The notes: generated by a model not told the origin, from the letters alone. 64,000 nt of DNA from Congregibacter litoralis KT71 (GCF_000153125.2 NZ_CM002299.1:1116809-1180808); one strand, 5' to 3'. Positions 18,900 through 28,718 are shown, counted from the stretch's first letter. Translations and numbers: made by a program.

Positions 18900-18905
18900 T
18901 ATAAT
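18900..18905 (+). promoter_or_regulatory. Candidate -10 box (TATAAT) upstream of helicase gene
   Basis: A perfect TATAAT lies 62 bases before the helicase ATG. No good -35 hexamer is present at 16-18 bases. The site would separate helicase expression from the RIO kinase gene. Confidence 0.4.
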
Positions 18906-18967
18906 CGGTCTTTGCCCGTGCCTCCTAACGCAAATCCGGGCGTATCACTCTTTTTTCGGTAATTCCC

Positions 18968-20782
18968 ATGAGCAACTCTACAACCTCCGGCAGCTTTGAT
19001 GAGTTGCAACTTCCCGTATTCCTGATGAAAGCCCTCAGCGATGTGGGTTACGAGACACCTTCCGCGATTCAGACCATGACGATTCCGCCACTGCTGGAGG
19101 GTAAGGACCTCGTGGGGCAGGCCCAGACCGGAACGGGGAAAACCGCGGCCTTCGCACTACCCATTCTTGCCCGCCTCGACGCCAAGCTTGCCAAGCCCCA
19201 GGCCCTGGTGCTCGCGCCGACGCGCGAACTTGCCATTCAGGTGGCCGAGGCTTTTCAGAAGTACGCCCGGCACAGCAAGGGCTTCAAGGTGCTCCCCATC
19301 TACGGCGGCTCCGATTACCGGACGCAGCTGCGGCAGTTGCAGCGCGGTGTTCACGTAATTGTCGGTACACCGGGCCGGGTCATGGATCATATGCGTCGGG
19401 GGTCCCTGGACCTTTCGGCGCTAAAGACTCTGGTGCTCGACGAAGCGGACGAAATGCTGCGCATGGGTTTTATCGACGATGTCGAGTGGATTCTCGAGCA
19501 AACGCCCCCGGAGCGTCAGATCGCCCTGTTTTCGGCCACCATGCCCGACGCGATCCGGCGCATCGCCCAACAGCATTTGAGTAAGCCTGAAGAAATCACC
19601 ATCAAACTCAAGACCGTGACGAATGCGTCTATCCGTCAGCGGGTTTGGATGATGGGGGGCATGCACAAGCTGGATGCGCTCACGCGCATTCTCGAAACCG
19701 AGGATACGGACGGCATCATTATTTTTGTGCGCACGCGTATTGCTACGCAGGAGCTTGCGGACAAGCTGGCGGCCCGTGGTTATGGCACGGCGGCACTGAA
19801 CGGCGATATTCCTCAGAACCTGCGAGAGAAGACCGTCGAGAACCTCAAAAAGGGTGCTCTCGATATTCTTGTAGCGACGGATGTCGCCGCGCGTGGATTG
19901 GATGTGGAGCGCATCAGTCACGTGATCAATTACGATATTCCCAATGACCCCGAAGCCTATGTCCACCGCATCGGGCGCACGGGGCGGGCAGGTCGCACGG
20001 GGGAGGCAATCCTTTTTGCCGCCAACCGGGAGCGTCGCTTGCTGCGCACCATTGAGCGGGTGACGGGGCAGAAGATCGAATCCATGGAACTGCCCACCTC
20101 GGAGCAGGTCAGCGACAAACGTGCGGCGCGCTTTAAAGCGCGAATCACCGAGACCCTGGATACCCAGGACAGGGAGTCCGCACGGGCTCTGGTGGAGTCC
20201 TATCAGCAGGAGTTTGGCGTGCCGATCATCGATATCGCCGCGGCCTTGGTGGTAATGAATCAGGGCAAAGCGCCGGCGACCCCTGCGCCTGAGCCAAGCC
20301 GTCAGTTTAAGGAGCGTCCTCCGCGGGAGGGACGGACCCAGGAGCGCCGAAAAGACAACGCCAAACAGCGCCCTGAAGAAAAAGGACACAAGCCCCGTCG
20401 TGATAAAGACAGCGGGGGAAAGGGCGCCGATGTGGGTATGGAGCGTTATCGCGTGGAGGTGGGTCATCAGCATGGCGTGAAGCCGGGGAACATTGTGGGT
20501 GCCATTGCCAACGAAGCGGAGGTCGACGCCGAGTACATCGGACGGATCCAGATTGAAGACGATCACAGCTTTGTAGACCTGCCCGAGGGCATGCCCAAGG
20601 AAATCTTCAAGCACCTGCAGTCCGTATGGGTAAGCGGTCAGAAGCTGCGCATTTCGCGCCCCGGAGCAAAGGCTAAAAAATCAGCAAAAGCTGCGGCGCC
20701 TGCCGACGGTGTCAAAGCTGTCGAAGAGAGTGGTGCAAAGAAAAAAGGTCCGCGAAAGCGTAAGGCGCCACCGCTTAGCTAA
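18968..20782 (+). CDS. deaD: DEAD-box ATP-dependent RNA helicase, DeaD/CsdA type
   Basis: 604 aa. All core motifs are visible: Q motif (GYETPSAIQ), Walker A (AQTGTGKT), PTRELA, TPGR, DEAD (VLDEADEMLRMGF), SAT and HRIGRTGRAGRTG. A charged linker rich in Arg, Lys and Glu (about residues 440-490) leads to a DbpA-type RNA-binding domain (MERYRVEVGHQHGVKPGNIVG) and a basic Ala/Lys tail. DeaD proteins unwind RNA in ribosome assembly and mRNA decay, often at low temperature. Confidence 0.92.
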   Translation: MSNSTTSGSFDELQLPVFLMKALSDVGYETPSAIQTMTIPPLLEGKDLVGQAQTGTGKTAAFALPILARLDAKLAKPQALVLAPTRELAIQVAEAFQKYARHSKGFKVLPIYGGSDYRTQLRQLQRGVHVIVGTPGRVMDHMRRGSLDLSALKTLVLDEADEMLRMGFIDDVEWILEQTPPERQIALFSATMPDAIRRIAQQHLSKPEEITIKLKTVTNASIRQRVWMMGGMHKLDALTRILETEDTDGIIIFVRTRIATQELADKLAARGYGTAALNGDIPQNLREKTVENLKKGALDILVATDVAARGLDVERISHVINYDIPNDPEAYVHRIGRTGRAGRTGEAILFAANRERRLLRTIERVTGQKIESMELPTSEQVSDKRAARFKARITETLDTQDRESARALVESYQQEFGVPIIDIAAALVVMNQGKAPATPAPEPSRQFKERPPREGRTQERRKDNAKQRPEEKGHKPRRDKDSGGKGADVGMERYRVEVGHQHGVKPGNIVGAIANEAEVDAEYIGRIQIEDDHSFVDLPEGMPKEIFKHLQSVWVSGQKLRISRPGAKAKKSAKAAAPADGVKAVEESGAKKKGPRKRKAPPLS

Positions 20783-20798
20783 GGCACGGCGTGAGGCT

Positions 20799-22148
20799 TT
20801 AGTCTTTCTGCTCCAACCACCATCTGAGGATCTCTTCCTCGACCCGATACAGGGGGCTGCTGCCGGGAGGTGAGTCCGCGGGATCCCGGGCCGTGCCCGT
20901 GATAATCGTGGCGATGCCGTCTCCGGTCTCCGGGTTTATCAGGGCGTGACTGAGGACGCCATAAGCTTCCCCAAGATGGCCCACAAGCAGTTCGGGGCCG
21001 TCAGGAAAGCCCCAGTCACTCATGTTGATTCGGTGGACCGACAGTCCATAACTGGTCATTAGTCCGTCCGTGGGGCCTCCGGGCTCTGCCTCGCCAGCAG
21101 ACAGGCCATTGCTTTTTTCCGCATTGAGTGTCCATTGGGGGGCGAGCATGGTCTCTACGGACTCGGGGGACAAAATGCGCTGACCCTTAACCACGCCGCC
21201 GTTCACCAGCATCTCAAGCACCACGACCAGGTCGTCAGCGCTGGCGCGAAGTCCCCCCTGGGGGGAGTAGATCGTCGCATTGCTGCCAAGGGCGTAGTCC
21301 GCCAGAAAGGCGTCATTGAAGGTGGCATCCCCTGCGCCATAAAAGCACTTAGGCTCGGCACCATCGACCTGGGCCAGCCAGTCGCTCCCTTCGCTCCAGT
21401 TTCCCGCTTCTTCGCCTTTTCGAAAAGCGGCTGCGCGCTGCCCCGGGGGTATCTTGCAGGGGTCGAAACCCGCGCTCAGACCCATGGGCTCCAGCACGTT
21501 TTTTGCCATGTACTGATCAAATCGCTCCTCGGACAGCAGTTCGATGATTGCTCCCAGGAGTCCGAAGTTCAGATTCGCGTAGGTAAAAAAGCGCCCCGGC
21601 TCCTGACCGGGACTCCGAGCAAAGTGATCGCCCTTTTCCCAATACGGTGACTCCTCCTTAAAAAAGTCACGCAGCTCTCCGGTGCCCGCGGCCATAAAGT
21701 AGGCGGAGCCGTCGCGTATTGAAGAGGTATGGGCCAGTAGCTGTCGCGTCGTGATGGGGAATTCAGGAAAGGCCGGGTTACGGAGCTCCCAGCCCAGATA
21801 ATCTGACACATCGCCATCGAGGTCGAGTTTGCCAGCCTCGACAAGCTGCATGATGCCCAGGGCGACAACAAGCTTTGAGATTGAGGCAATCCGCGTTTTG
21901 TGGTCCCGCCGCAGCGGCTCTTTCCCCGCGGCTGTGATTTGTGCAAAGCCCAGGGCGTAGCTTTTGGTGGCCTTGCCGTTTTTGAGAAGACTGATCTGCA
22001 GGCCACTGAGTGCCGGGGTAAGGTCCGTGCCCTTGAGCAGTGTTTCCAGCCCTGTCGGCTCATGCTCAGCGAGGGCGGCGGTGCTTAGCATCGCCGCAAA
22101 CCCGAAAACTGCCGAAAGTCCCGTCCTCACCACCGTGGCACTCCTCAA
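20799..22148 (-). CDS. Periplasmic beta-lactamase-family serine hydrolase
   Basis: 449 aa with a signal peptide ending at about residue 27 (STAALAEHE). The SxxK motif is SISK (residues 89-92), the second motif is YAN, and a HLGEAYG sequence replaces the third KTG box. This is the class C/EstB/DD-peptidase-like fold (PF00144). Such enzymes can be esterases, D-aminopeptidases or penicillin-binding proteins; true beta-lactamase activity cannot be claimed. It lies 28 bases after the amidohydrolase on the same strand, so the two exported hydrolases may be co-expressed. Confidence 0.85.
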   Translation of the reverse strand: MRSATVVRTGLSAVFGFAAMLSTAALAEHEPTGLETLLKGTDLTPALSGLQISLLKNGKATKSYALGFAQITAAGKEPLRRDHKTRIASISKLVVALGIMQLVEAGKLDLDGDVSDYLGWELRNPAFPEFPITTRQLLAHTSSIRDGSAYFMAAGTGELRDFFKEESPYWEKGDHFARSPGQEPGRFFTYANLNFGLLGAIIELLSEERFDQYMAKNVLEPMGLSAGFDPCKIPPGQRAAAFRKGEEAGNWSEGSDWLAQVDGAEPKCFYGAGDATFNDAFLADYALGSNATIYSPQGGLRASADDLVVVLEMLVNGGVVKGQRILSPESVETMLAPQWTLNAEKSNGLSAGEAEPGGPTDGLMTSYGLSVHRINMSDWGFPDGPELLVGHLGEAYGVLSHALINPETGDGIATIITGTARDPADSPPGSSPLYRVEEEILRWWLEQKD

Positions 22149-22176
22149 TGGCCTATCCCTGTTTACCCCTTCGTGA

Positions 22177-23460
22177 CTACTTTACGACCATGCCACCTTT
22201 CATCACAAAGCTCACATCCTGCAGGGCCTTGATGTCGTCCAGGGGTGAGCGCCGGGTAGCAATGATGTCTGCATGTTTTCCGGCTTCGATGGTGCCGAGG
22301 CTGTCACTCATATCGATGAGATCGGCGGCATTAACCGTTGCCGAGACGAGGATATCCATCTCGCTCATGCCGGCCTCATTCATCAGCTCCGCCTCCCGGG
22401 CGTTGAGACCGTGGCGGGAAACGGCGCTGTCCGTGCCAAAGGCAATCTTGACCCCCGCTTTGTAGGCCTTTGCGAAGTTGCCCTGCATGGCAGCGCTCAC
22501 CTCAATGGCTTTTTCTGCCTGAGCGGGGGTGAGTACGCCGCCCATTTTCGCCATATCCCCAACGGTGGCGCCAGCAAGGAGGGTTGGAACGAGATAGGCC
22601 CCCGTGCGCTTGAACTCCTTGATGGCCGCCGGGCCGGCGTAGGTGCCATGCTCAATGCTGTCCACGCCCGCCTTGAGGGCGGCGATGATGCCCTCTTCCT
22701 GATGGGCATGGCTGGCTACCTTACGGCCCATGCGATGGGCGGCCCGCACAACCTCCACCAACTCATCATCTTCCATTTGCTTGCCCGTGCCCGTAGCGCG
22801 ATCGGTGAGAACGCCACCGGTAGAGGTGATCTTGATAAAGTCTGCACCGTATTTGATGCCGTTTCGCGTGGCGCGGCGACAGTCATAGGGCCCGTCGCAG
22901 ACTGATTCGTCGGTCATGAGCTCCATGAACTCGTGTTTGGTGCCGCTCACATCATTGTGGCCGCCGGTGATGCCCACACCGCCGGCGGCGATGATGCGTG
23001 GACCCACAACCCAGCCTTTATTGATGGCATCCCGCACCGCATAGGTTTGCTGGTTTCGGGAGCCGGCGTCCCGTACCGTCGTAAAGCCCGCCCGGAGCGT
23101 CGTCATGGCGTTGTGATAGCCGTACATCTGTACGAGTTCATCCGACCAGCGAAGGGCGCGGCTGTCGTTGTCCGGGCTCAGCTCACCCTGAAGATGAACA
23201 TGCATGTCCATGAGGCCAGGCATTACAAAGCTGTCTTTTAAATCAATCAGCGACGCCGCGTCGTAGCCGTCTGGCGATTGATACCCGGCGACCACCTCCG
23301 TGATGCGACCGTCGGTAATCACCACGGTTTGTTCTTTCAGGGGATTCTTGCCGGGTACCGCAAGCAGTTCGCCGGCGTGAATCACCTGGGTGTCTGCTGC
23401 CGTGAAGGAGGCCGCCAGGGCCAGAGACAGGCCTGCCAGGGCTGTGAGGGCGTTTTTCAA
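22177..23460 (-). CDS. Exported metal-dependent amidohydrolase (prolidase-like)
   Basis: 427 aa from the TTG at 23460, which follows AAAGGAGA; from that start a clean signal peptide appears (LKNALTALAGLSLALAASFTAA). The metallo-hydrolase core has MDMHVHLQGE, the probable carbamylated Lys in FIKITSTGG, SHAHQEEG, SIEHGT and GTDSAVS. The family includes bacterial Xaa-Pro dipeptidase-like and organophosphate-hydrolysing enzymes (Sgx9260-like). With the downstream serine hydrolase it may degrade peptides or esters in the periplasm. Confidence 0.85.
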   Translation of the reverse strand: MKNALTALAGLSLALAASFTAADTQVIHAGELLAVPGKNPLKEQTVVITDGRITEVVAGYQSPDGYDAASLIDLKDSFVMPGLMDMHVHLQGELSPDNDSRALRWSDELVQMYGYHNAMTTLRAGFTTVRDAGSRNQQTYAVRDAINKGWVVGPRIIAAGGVGITGGHNDVSGTKHEFMELMTDESVCDGPYDCRRATRNGIKYGADFIKITSTGGVLTDRATGTGKQMEDDELVEVVRAAHRMGRKVASHAHQEEGIIAALKAGVDSIEHGTYAGPAAIKEFKRTGAYLVPTLLAGATVGDMAKMGGVLTPAQAEKAIEVSAAMQGNFAKAYKAGVKIAFGTDSAVSRHGLNAREAELMNEAGMSEMDILVSATVNAADLIDMSDSLGTIEAGKHADIIATRRSPLDDIKALQDVSFVMKGGMVVK

Positions 23461-23589
23461 AGTACTTTCTCCTTTGTCATTGTCGGTATTTTTTTCGGGG
23501 ATCAGCATAACAGGAGCTGTCACAGCACTGACATCCCGCTGTCACATGCGCTCAGCACACTAGAAAATTGCATTAGATGGCCGGAAAAA

Positions 23590-24858
23590 ATGGTGAGCTC
23601 TACCCCTCCCCAAGTCGGTGATGGAAGCACAGCCGGGCAGGAGTCACATTCTCCACTGGTCTGGCTCGGCGTTGTCGGCCTTGTTTATCTGCTGCTTATC
23701 GGCGTTGGCACCATCGGTGATGGTTTTAAGTGGATCTCCGGTGGTGCAGACGGTGCCCAGGCGATCTTCGCTTTTGCAGGCAATCCCATTGTCGGTGTCA
23801 TTCTGGGCGTTCTTGCCACCGCTCTGGTGCAGTCTTCCAGTACCGTTACCTCCGTGATTGTGGGGCTTGTAGCGGGCGGCGTTCCCGTCAGCATCGCAGT
23901 ACCCATGATCATGGGCGCAAACATGGGGACAACGATCACCAACACGATCGTCAGTCTGGGTAATTTTCGTGACCGTGGTGCATTCAGGAAGTCCTTTGCA
24001 GCGGCTACGGTTCACGACTTTTTTAATCTGTTCAGTATTCTGATATTTCTGCCGGTGGAGGTGATGTTTCATCCTCTGGAAAGAATGGCGGCGTCACTCG
24101 CAGGCATTTTTCACGGGGGCGCAGGCGCCTCTGTTGGGGGATTCAATGCGGTCGCCGCTATGACCAAGCCTTTCAGCCACGCGATCGTCAGTAGCCTCGA
24201 TGCCCTCCCGACGACCATGGGTGCGCTCATTACCATTACGCTGGGTATTGCTATGGTGATGATCTCGGTGCTGTATCTGGGGAAGCTGCTCCGTGCGGTG
24301 ATGACGGGCAAGGCTCGCGTGCTCATCGATGCGGCTATTGGTCGGGGTGCTTTATCGGGTATTGCGTCGGGTACCGTGGTAACCATCCTTGTTCAGTCCT
24401 CGTCGACAACCACGAGCCTGGTGGTGCCCCTGGCGGGGGCCGGTGTCCTGACAACGCGGCAGATATACCCCTTTACCCTCGGCGCCAATATAGGAACCTG
24501 CATTACCGCTCTTCTGGCGGCTACTTCGATCACGGGTCCCTATGAATACTTCGCCTTGCAAATTGCCCTGGTGCACCTTCTTTACAACCTCCTGGGGGTG
24601 GCGCTGTTTATGGCGGTCCCTTTCCTTCGTGATCTGCCGGTGCGCTCCAGCGAATGGTTGGGTGCCAAGGTTGAGCACAACCGCAGCTGGGCGTTTGGCT
24701 ATATCGGTTCGGTATTTTTTGTCGTGCCAAGCGTCGTTTTTGGAGGTGAAATGTATTTCTCCCCGGAGTCCGAACAGCCCATCGACGCTGCTTGTGATGA
24801 AACGTCGGTGATTTGTGCCCGCGAGGAAGTACAAAGGGTGGACCTGCGCCTCGAGTAG
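23590..24858 (+). CDS. Na/Pi cotransporter family protein (NptA-like)
   Basis: 422 aa from the ATG at 23590. The two inverted QSSS repeats that define the family are clear: ALVQSSSTVTSVIVGLVAGG and ILVQSSSTTTSLVVPLAG. GANMGTTITNTIVS and GANIGTCITALL accompany them. About nine membrane helices are expected. The C-terminal tail is soluble and acidic. It should import phosphate with sodium; no PhoU domain is attached, unlike many bacterial members. It is divergent from the amidohydrolase. Confidence 0.88.
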   Translation: MVSSTPPQVGDGSTAGQESHSPLVWLGVVGLVYLLLIGVGTIGDGFKWISGGADGAQAIFAFAGNPIVGVILGVLATALVQSSSTVTSVIVGLVAGGVPVSIAVPMIMGANMGTTITNTIVSLGNFRDRGAFRKSFAAATVHDFFNLFSILIFLPVEVMFHPLERMAASLAGIFHGGAGASVGGFNAVAAMTKPFSHAIVSSLDALPTTMGALITITLGIAMVMISVLYLGKLLRAVMTGKARVLIDAAIGRGALSGIASGTVVTILVQSSSTTTSLVVPLAGAGVLTTRQIYPFTLGANIGTCITALLAATSITGPYEYFALQIALVHLLYNLLGVALFMAVPFLRDLPVRSSEWLGAKVEHNRSWAFGYIGSVFFVVPSVVFGGEMYFSPESEQPIDAACDETSVICAREEVQRVDLRLE

Positions 24859-24944
24859 CGGTCGCGCTTTCGTCTTTGCTCTGTGACAATGGCGGCAACG
24901 CGCAGGTTTTAATTCTTCTAATTTTTGAGAGGTGCATCAAACGC

Positions 24945-25610
24945 ATGATTACCCTGTATGGTTTCTCCTACAGCAACTACTACAACATTGTGAAACACGT
25001 GCTGCTGCACAAGGGTCTGCCCTTTGAGGAGGTCGAACAGTTTGGCGCTGACGATGCTTATTTAAGGATCAGTCCTCTGGGCAAAGTGCCGGCGATGACA
25101 ACGGAACATGGCGAATGCATGAGCGAGTCGACGGTATGCTGCGACTACCTCGAGGATGCGTACCCCTTTAACTCGCCCCTGTATCCCGCCGATGATTACG
25201 ATCGAGCGAAGGTACGCCAGGTCATCAAAGTCTCGGAGCTGTATCTGGAGCTGGCAGCACGAAGGCTGATACCGTTTTCTATCTCCAAGGCCCCCGTACC
25301 CCCCGCACTGGCCCAGGAAGTCACCGATGTGCTGACAAAAGGGGTTGCGGCGCTCAACAGTCTCGCGGAGTTTGATCCCTACGTGATGGGAAACAAGCTG
25401 ACGCTGGCTGACATTTATCTGCGCTATGTGTTGGGTGTCGTCGCGTTGGCCGGCGCGCTGTTGGAGCGAGACTTTGTCGCGGAAATCGAGGGTGTGGAAG
25501 CGTGGCAGGCCATGATGGCAGACACGGAAATAGCGCGGAAAGTCGATGCGGACCGAGATGCAAATGGCCCCGCGTTTTTCGCCTATATCAAGGAGCGATA
25601 CGGGATCTGA
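24945..25610 (+). CDS. Glutathione S-transferase family protein
   Basis: 221 aa. The N-terminal thioredoxin-like half has ITLYGFSYSNYYNIVKHVLLHKGLPFEEVE, the cis-Pro LGKVPAMTTEHG and the glutathione gamma-Glu contact MSESTVCCDYLED. The all-alpha C-terminal half contains LTLADIYLR. The ATG at 24945 starts exactly at the strand one residues. Substrate unknown; a strong hairpin follows the stop. Confidence 0.87.
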   Translation: MITLYGFSYSNYYNIVKHVLLHKGLPFEEVEQFGADDAYLRISPLGKVPAMTTEHGECMSESTVCCDYLEDAYPFNSPLYPADDYDRAKVRQVIKVSELYLELAARRLIPFSISKAPVPPALAQEVTDVLTKGVAALNSLAEFDPYVMGNKLTLADIYLRYVLGVVALAGALLERDFVAEIEGVEAWQAMMADTEIARKVDADRDANGPAFFAYIKERYGI

Positions 25611-25616
25611 ATGAAG

Positions 25617-25655
25617 GCAGACCCCCTCGCTTATCGACACGGCGAGGAGGTCTGC
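25617..25655 (+). terminator. Long-stem hairpin after GST gene
   Basis: GCAGACC-C-CCTCGC pairs with GCGAGG-A-GGTCTGC around an 11-base loop, a near-perfect 13-bp stem. The following bases (GTTCTTTC) are only moderately T-rich. It sits between convergent genes and could serve both. Confidence 0.6.
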
Positions 25656-25701
25656 GTTCTTTCTAAAGCCGGATCAGGGGCTCCACCCCTGAGCTGATTC
25701 C

Positions 25702-26586
25702 TCAATCACTGAGGCGTTGCGGTAATTCCTCTCCCCCGGCGCGGGCAAACAGGCGCTGGTCCTCGACCTCCCGTTGAAACTTCAGGTTGCGCGTTGCAGC
25801 CACTATGGCGAGGGCAGGGCGGGGCATGACATCCAGATAGAACATGGCCATCTCTCGCCCGTGGGTAAAGTCGCCTTCGGCCATCCACCGCTGAAACTGA
25901 TGATGCAGTTCTTCGATGGGGGCGCTTGGCGCGTCTTCCCCCTCTAGTTCCACCAACGCCAGCACCCGACGCAATTTTATCGCCAACTCCTGCTCCTCAG
26001 CGCTGGTCTCGGCCACAACCCTGTCAGCTCTATCCGTAGCGAGGAGATGATCCAGATAGGCGGCCTGTAGATGTATGGCCGGATGGGCGATCAAGGCGCG
26101 TTCAAACAGCCTGTCGCCCAAGGCCGTCAATCCCTCTGCGACTGCCAGTTCCGCAGCCACTCCCCAGGCCCACTGTGCCAGGGGATCCTGGCGATGGACC
26201 ATGGTGGAGTGTTCCAGTCCCAGCATCAAACCGCGTAGAGCCTCAAGACGGTCTTCACCCCCGGCGAGGGCGATTCTCCCCCGACAGGCCATGGCTACCA
26301 GCAGGTCGAAATGTCGTGCTGCTTCGCCGCAGGCGATGCGAGCATCATCCATGTCACCACGAACGGTCTCAAGGGACGCAAGAGTCAGCCAGGCCTGGGC
26401 GTCTTGCGGCCGGTCCTCCAGAATTTCCCGCAAGTGATGCTCCGCCTGTTCAAAATGATGGACTCGCTCAGCTTCCCGGGCCTGCTCCATCTGATTGTGG
26501 CCACCGGAGTGCGCGCTCGCGGTGCTGATGCCCAAAAAGGTGGCGGCGCTAGCCGCCCAGAAGATCATTGAAGTCGGACGTCTCAT
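25702..26586 (-). CDS. Exported TPR-like protein of the DUF4331 operon
   Basis: 294 aa from the ATG at 26586, which follows AAGGAG; an ATG 18 bases upstream lacks a site. A signal peptide ends near STASAHSGG. Helical repeats with TPR character follow (AEHHLREILEDRPQDAQAWLTLASLETVRGDMDDAR and later ALIAHPAIHLQAAYLDHLL). It probably acts as a periplasmic scaffold for the preceding proteins. It overlaps the lipoprotein gene by 38 bases, so it belongs to the DUF4331 operon. Confidence 0.7.
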   Translation of the reverse strand: MRRPTSMIFWAASAATFLGISTASAHSGGHNQMEQAREAERVHHFEQAEHHLREILEDRPQDAQAWLTLASLETVRGDMDDARIACGEAARHFDLLVAMACRGRIALAGGEDRLEALRGLMLGLEHSTMVHRQDPLAQWAWGVAAELAVAEGLTALGDRLFERALIAHPAIHLQAAYLDHLLATDRADRVVAETSAEEQELAIKLRRVLALVELEGEDAPSAPIEELHHQFQRWMAEGDFTHGREMAMFYLDVMPRPALAIVAATRNLKFQREVEDQRLFARAGGEELPQRLSD

Positions 26587-27070
26587 CGTTGTACTCCTTG
26601 TCATTCACAGTTTCGGGATTGTCGTTCTCACCGCGGGCGAAGATGTTGCGTACGCTGGTGCCAAACACCGCTGCCTGGGGGGTAACGGTGATCATGAAGG
26701 CTGCGTCGGTGCTGAGCCCGCCCTGGTCCGTGACCGTCACGGTGAGCGTTGCGGATCCCACGGTGGCGGGGGCCGGAGTAATCAACAGCCTGCGATCCGC
26801 GCCGCTGCCGTCGAGGATAATTTCGCCCCCTTCAAAAAGGTCCGCGTTATCGTTGCTGATCGTTACCGCCAGGTCTTCGGGAGCTGTGATGTCATCTTCC
26901 ACGGTAACGTCAAACGCTACGGCGACACTGTTGGCCTCCACGGCAATGTCAGCGATGGATGAAACTGTGGGCGCCTGGTTGTCGACGACCGCCGGAGAAT
27001 TGCTGCTGTCCGAGCAGCCCGAGGCAGCGATGGCCAGGGCGATGATGCCGATGGTGTTTCTGCGTCTCAT
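26549..27070 (-). CDS. Ig-like/cadherin-like lipoprotein of the DUF4331 operon
   Basis: 173 aa. The lipobox AIAASGC places the lipidated Cys at residue 19, followed by a Ser/Asn linker and one beta-sandwich domain (NQAPTVSSIADIAVEANSVAVAFDVTVEDD to LTVTVTDQGGLSTDAAFMITVTP) of the cadherin/Ig-like kind. A Asp/Asn/Glu-rich tail ends in DFNDLLGG. Likely surface or periplasmic; function unknown. It begins 1 base after the DUF4331 stop. Confidence 0.7.
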   Translation of the reverse strand: MRRRNTIGIIALAIAASGCSDSSNSPAVVDNQAPTVSSIADIAVEANSVAVAFDVTVEDDITAPEDLAVTISNDNADLFEGGEIILDGSGADRRLLITPAPATVGSATLTVTVTDQGGLSTDAAFMITVTPQAAVFGTSVRNIFARGENDNPETVNDKEYNDETSDFNDLLGG

Positions 27071-27071
27071 T

Positions 27072-28718
27072 TTAAGCCTCCGGTGTGGGTAGCGCCGCGT
27101 CGACGGGAGAGCCGGCGTAGGGCGTGAGCAGGTACGGGAATCGATTGTTCAGGTCTGCCGCTGAGAGGGGAGCGCCGTCGGTGAAGGGTACGTTGCCCAC
27201 GGGCGCGTCTTCTGGGGCACAAATGCCCAGATTCACAGGATCGCCGCCTTCGCCCAGGGGTAAATCATGGCAGAGGGCTCCCATGACCACACGAAGCGCG
27301 ATATCCACCACATCGTCACCGGGGCGCCGACCGTTGGGGAAACCCGCAAGGTCCCCCGCGGCGAGGCCCAGGGGCTGCTGCTGCATTTTGGGAGTTGCGG
27401 GAATTGCCGTGTTGAGGCGCAGCATTTCGCCGGGTACAGCGTCGGCGAACTGATTGACGCCGCTGAAGCCAGTGAGGAATGCAGTAACAAGATCCTGCCG
27501 GGGAAAGTTCGAAGGCGCGAGGTTTTCAATGCTGGCGCCCAGGGTGGTGTTTACCGCGTCGCGGAACAAGCTATCCAGTATCAAGGGCAGTACGGGGTTT
27601 GTGACAAAATCCAGAAACTGCCCGTCATTGGCGGGTTCGCTGCTGTTAAAGGCATCCTTGCGGTCGTAACCGATGACTAACTCGTTGACCAGTGGGTTGG
27701 ATAAGCGCGACACCTGCACAAGGGGGCCGCCGACGACCTCCGGTCGCTCAAAGGTAGCGTCGGGGTTGAGGATACTGGCCTGGGGCAGACTCGCCGTCGT
27801 CCAGGCGCCGATCACATCGCCGCTGCCTGTCAAGCAACTGCTGTGGACCTCAAGGGCCAGTGTGGTGACATTGTTTTCCGCCAGTGTATTGCGGTCAGGA
27901 TCCTGGGTGACGCCTCCGGGAAAGCCGCCGCTATCGCCAGCGCCCGGTGTGCTGTCTCCCTCGATAGGAACAAGGTTGACCAGATCAAACACTTCTCCGA
28001 GGCTGATCTTGAAGGCCTCGTAACGCTGCCCCGCAAAAACGCGGCCCGGCATCGAGCAGCCAGGCACGTTGATGTCATAGATAAAGGAATCTGCGTAGCT
28101 GCCGTATCCGGATTCACCAAAGGTCTTATTGCCCGCGTTATCAAAAGGTTTGCGAAAATTCGCTGTGCCGTCTAACTGATTGGTGACCGCCGTCGCGTTG
28201 CCACTGCGGCGTCCACCGGTGACGACATCCAGGGTGTAGGATTCAGCGTGGCTCAGGCCCGGTTCACTCCCTGCGCTGATTGCTCCGGCATTTTTCAAGA
28301 CGGAGGTGACGGTCACGCCGTTGACATCAAAGCTCAGGGGCTCACCGGACTGCGTAAGCGCGTCGGAAAAGCGGAATTGGAAGCTGATGTCCTCGACAAC
28401 GTCGCCATCATTATCAATGTGAATCTCATAGACGGCGTTGCTGTCCAGAGGGAAGTAATTCGGTCCACCGTAGGCTGCCTGCACCGGAATGTAATTGGCC
28501 AGGAGGGTGACGTAGCCGTCACGGTTGGGCTCGTAGGAGTTGAACAGGTAAAAGTCCGAGGCGTCTACCTGGGGGAACTTGGCGATAAATGGCGCTTCCC
28601 GGTGGCTGGACGCATCTGCGGCCATGGGGTGCAAGGCCATTCCCAGGGCCAGCGCCAGGACGCTCAATTGGGGCGTTTTCAGGGGCTTATTGCCGTTTTT
28701 CTTGTAGCTCATTCGCAT
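27072..28718 (-). CDS. DUF4331 secreted protein
   Basis: 548 aa. A long signal peptide ends at ADASSHREAP, and SSHREAPFIAKFPQVDASDFYLFNSYEP is the diagnostic start of DUF4331 proteins. The phrases VYEIHIDNDGDVVEDISFQFRF and YGSYADSFIYDINVPGC also fit the family. The start ATG at 28718 follows AAGGAGA. DUF4331 proteins are secreted and uncharacterised. It heads an operon with a lipoprotein and a TPR protein and is divergent from an ECF sigma gene. Confidence 0.87.
   Translation of the reverse strand: MRMSYKKNGNKPLKTPQLSVLALALGMALHPMAADASSHREAPFIAKFPQVDASDFYLFNSYEPNRDGYVTLLANYIPVQAAYGGPNYFPLDSNAVYEIHIDNDGDVVEDISFQFRFSDALTQSGEPLSFDVNGVTVTSVLKNAGAISAGSEPGLSHAESYTLDVVTGGRRSGNATAVTNQLDGTANFRKPFDNAGNKTFGESGYGSYADSFIYDINVPGCSMPGRVFAGQRYEAFKISLGEVFDLVNLVPIEGDSTPGAGDSGGFPGGVTQDPDRNTLAENNVTTLALEVHSSCLTGSGDVIGAWTTASLPQASILNPDATFERPEVVGGPLVQVSRLSNPLVNELVIGYDRKDAFNSSEPANDGQFLDFVTNPVLPLILDSLFRDAVNTTLGASIENLAPSNFPRQDLVTAFLTGFSGVNQFADAVPGEMLRLNTAIPATPKMQQQPLGLAAGDLAGFPNGRRPGDDVVDIALRVVMGALCHDLPLGEGGDPVNLGICAPEDAPVGNVPFTDGAPLSAADLNNRFPYLLTPYAGSPVDAALPTPEA

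Noticed and set aside
19421..20614. 397-residue minus-strand frame inside the helicase gene
   Set aside because: Antisense shadow of a conserved GC-rich gene; no recognised domain or start signal.
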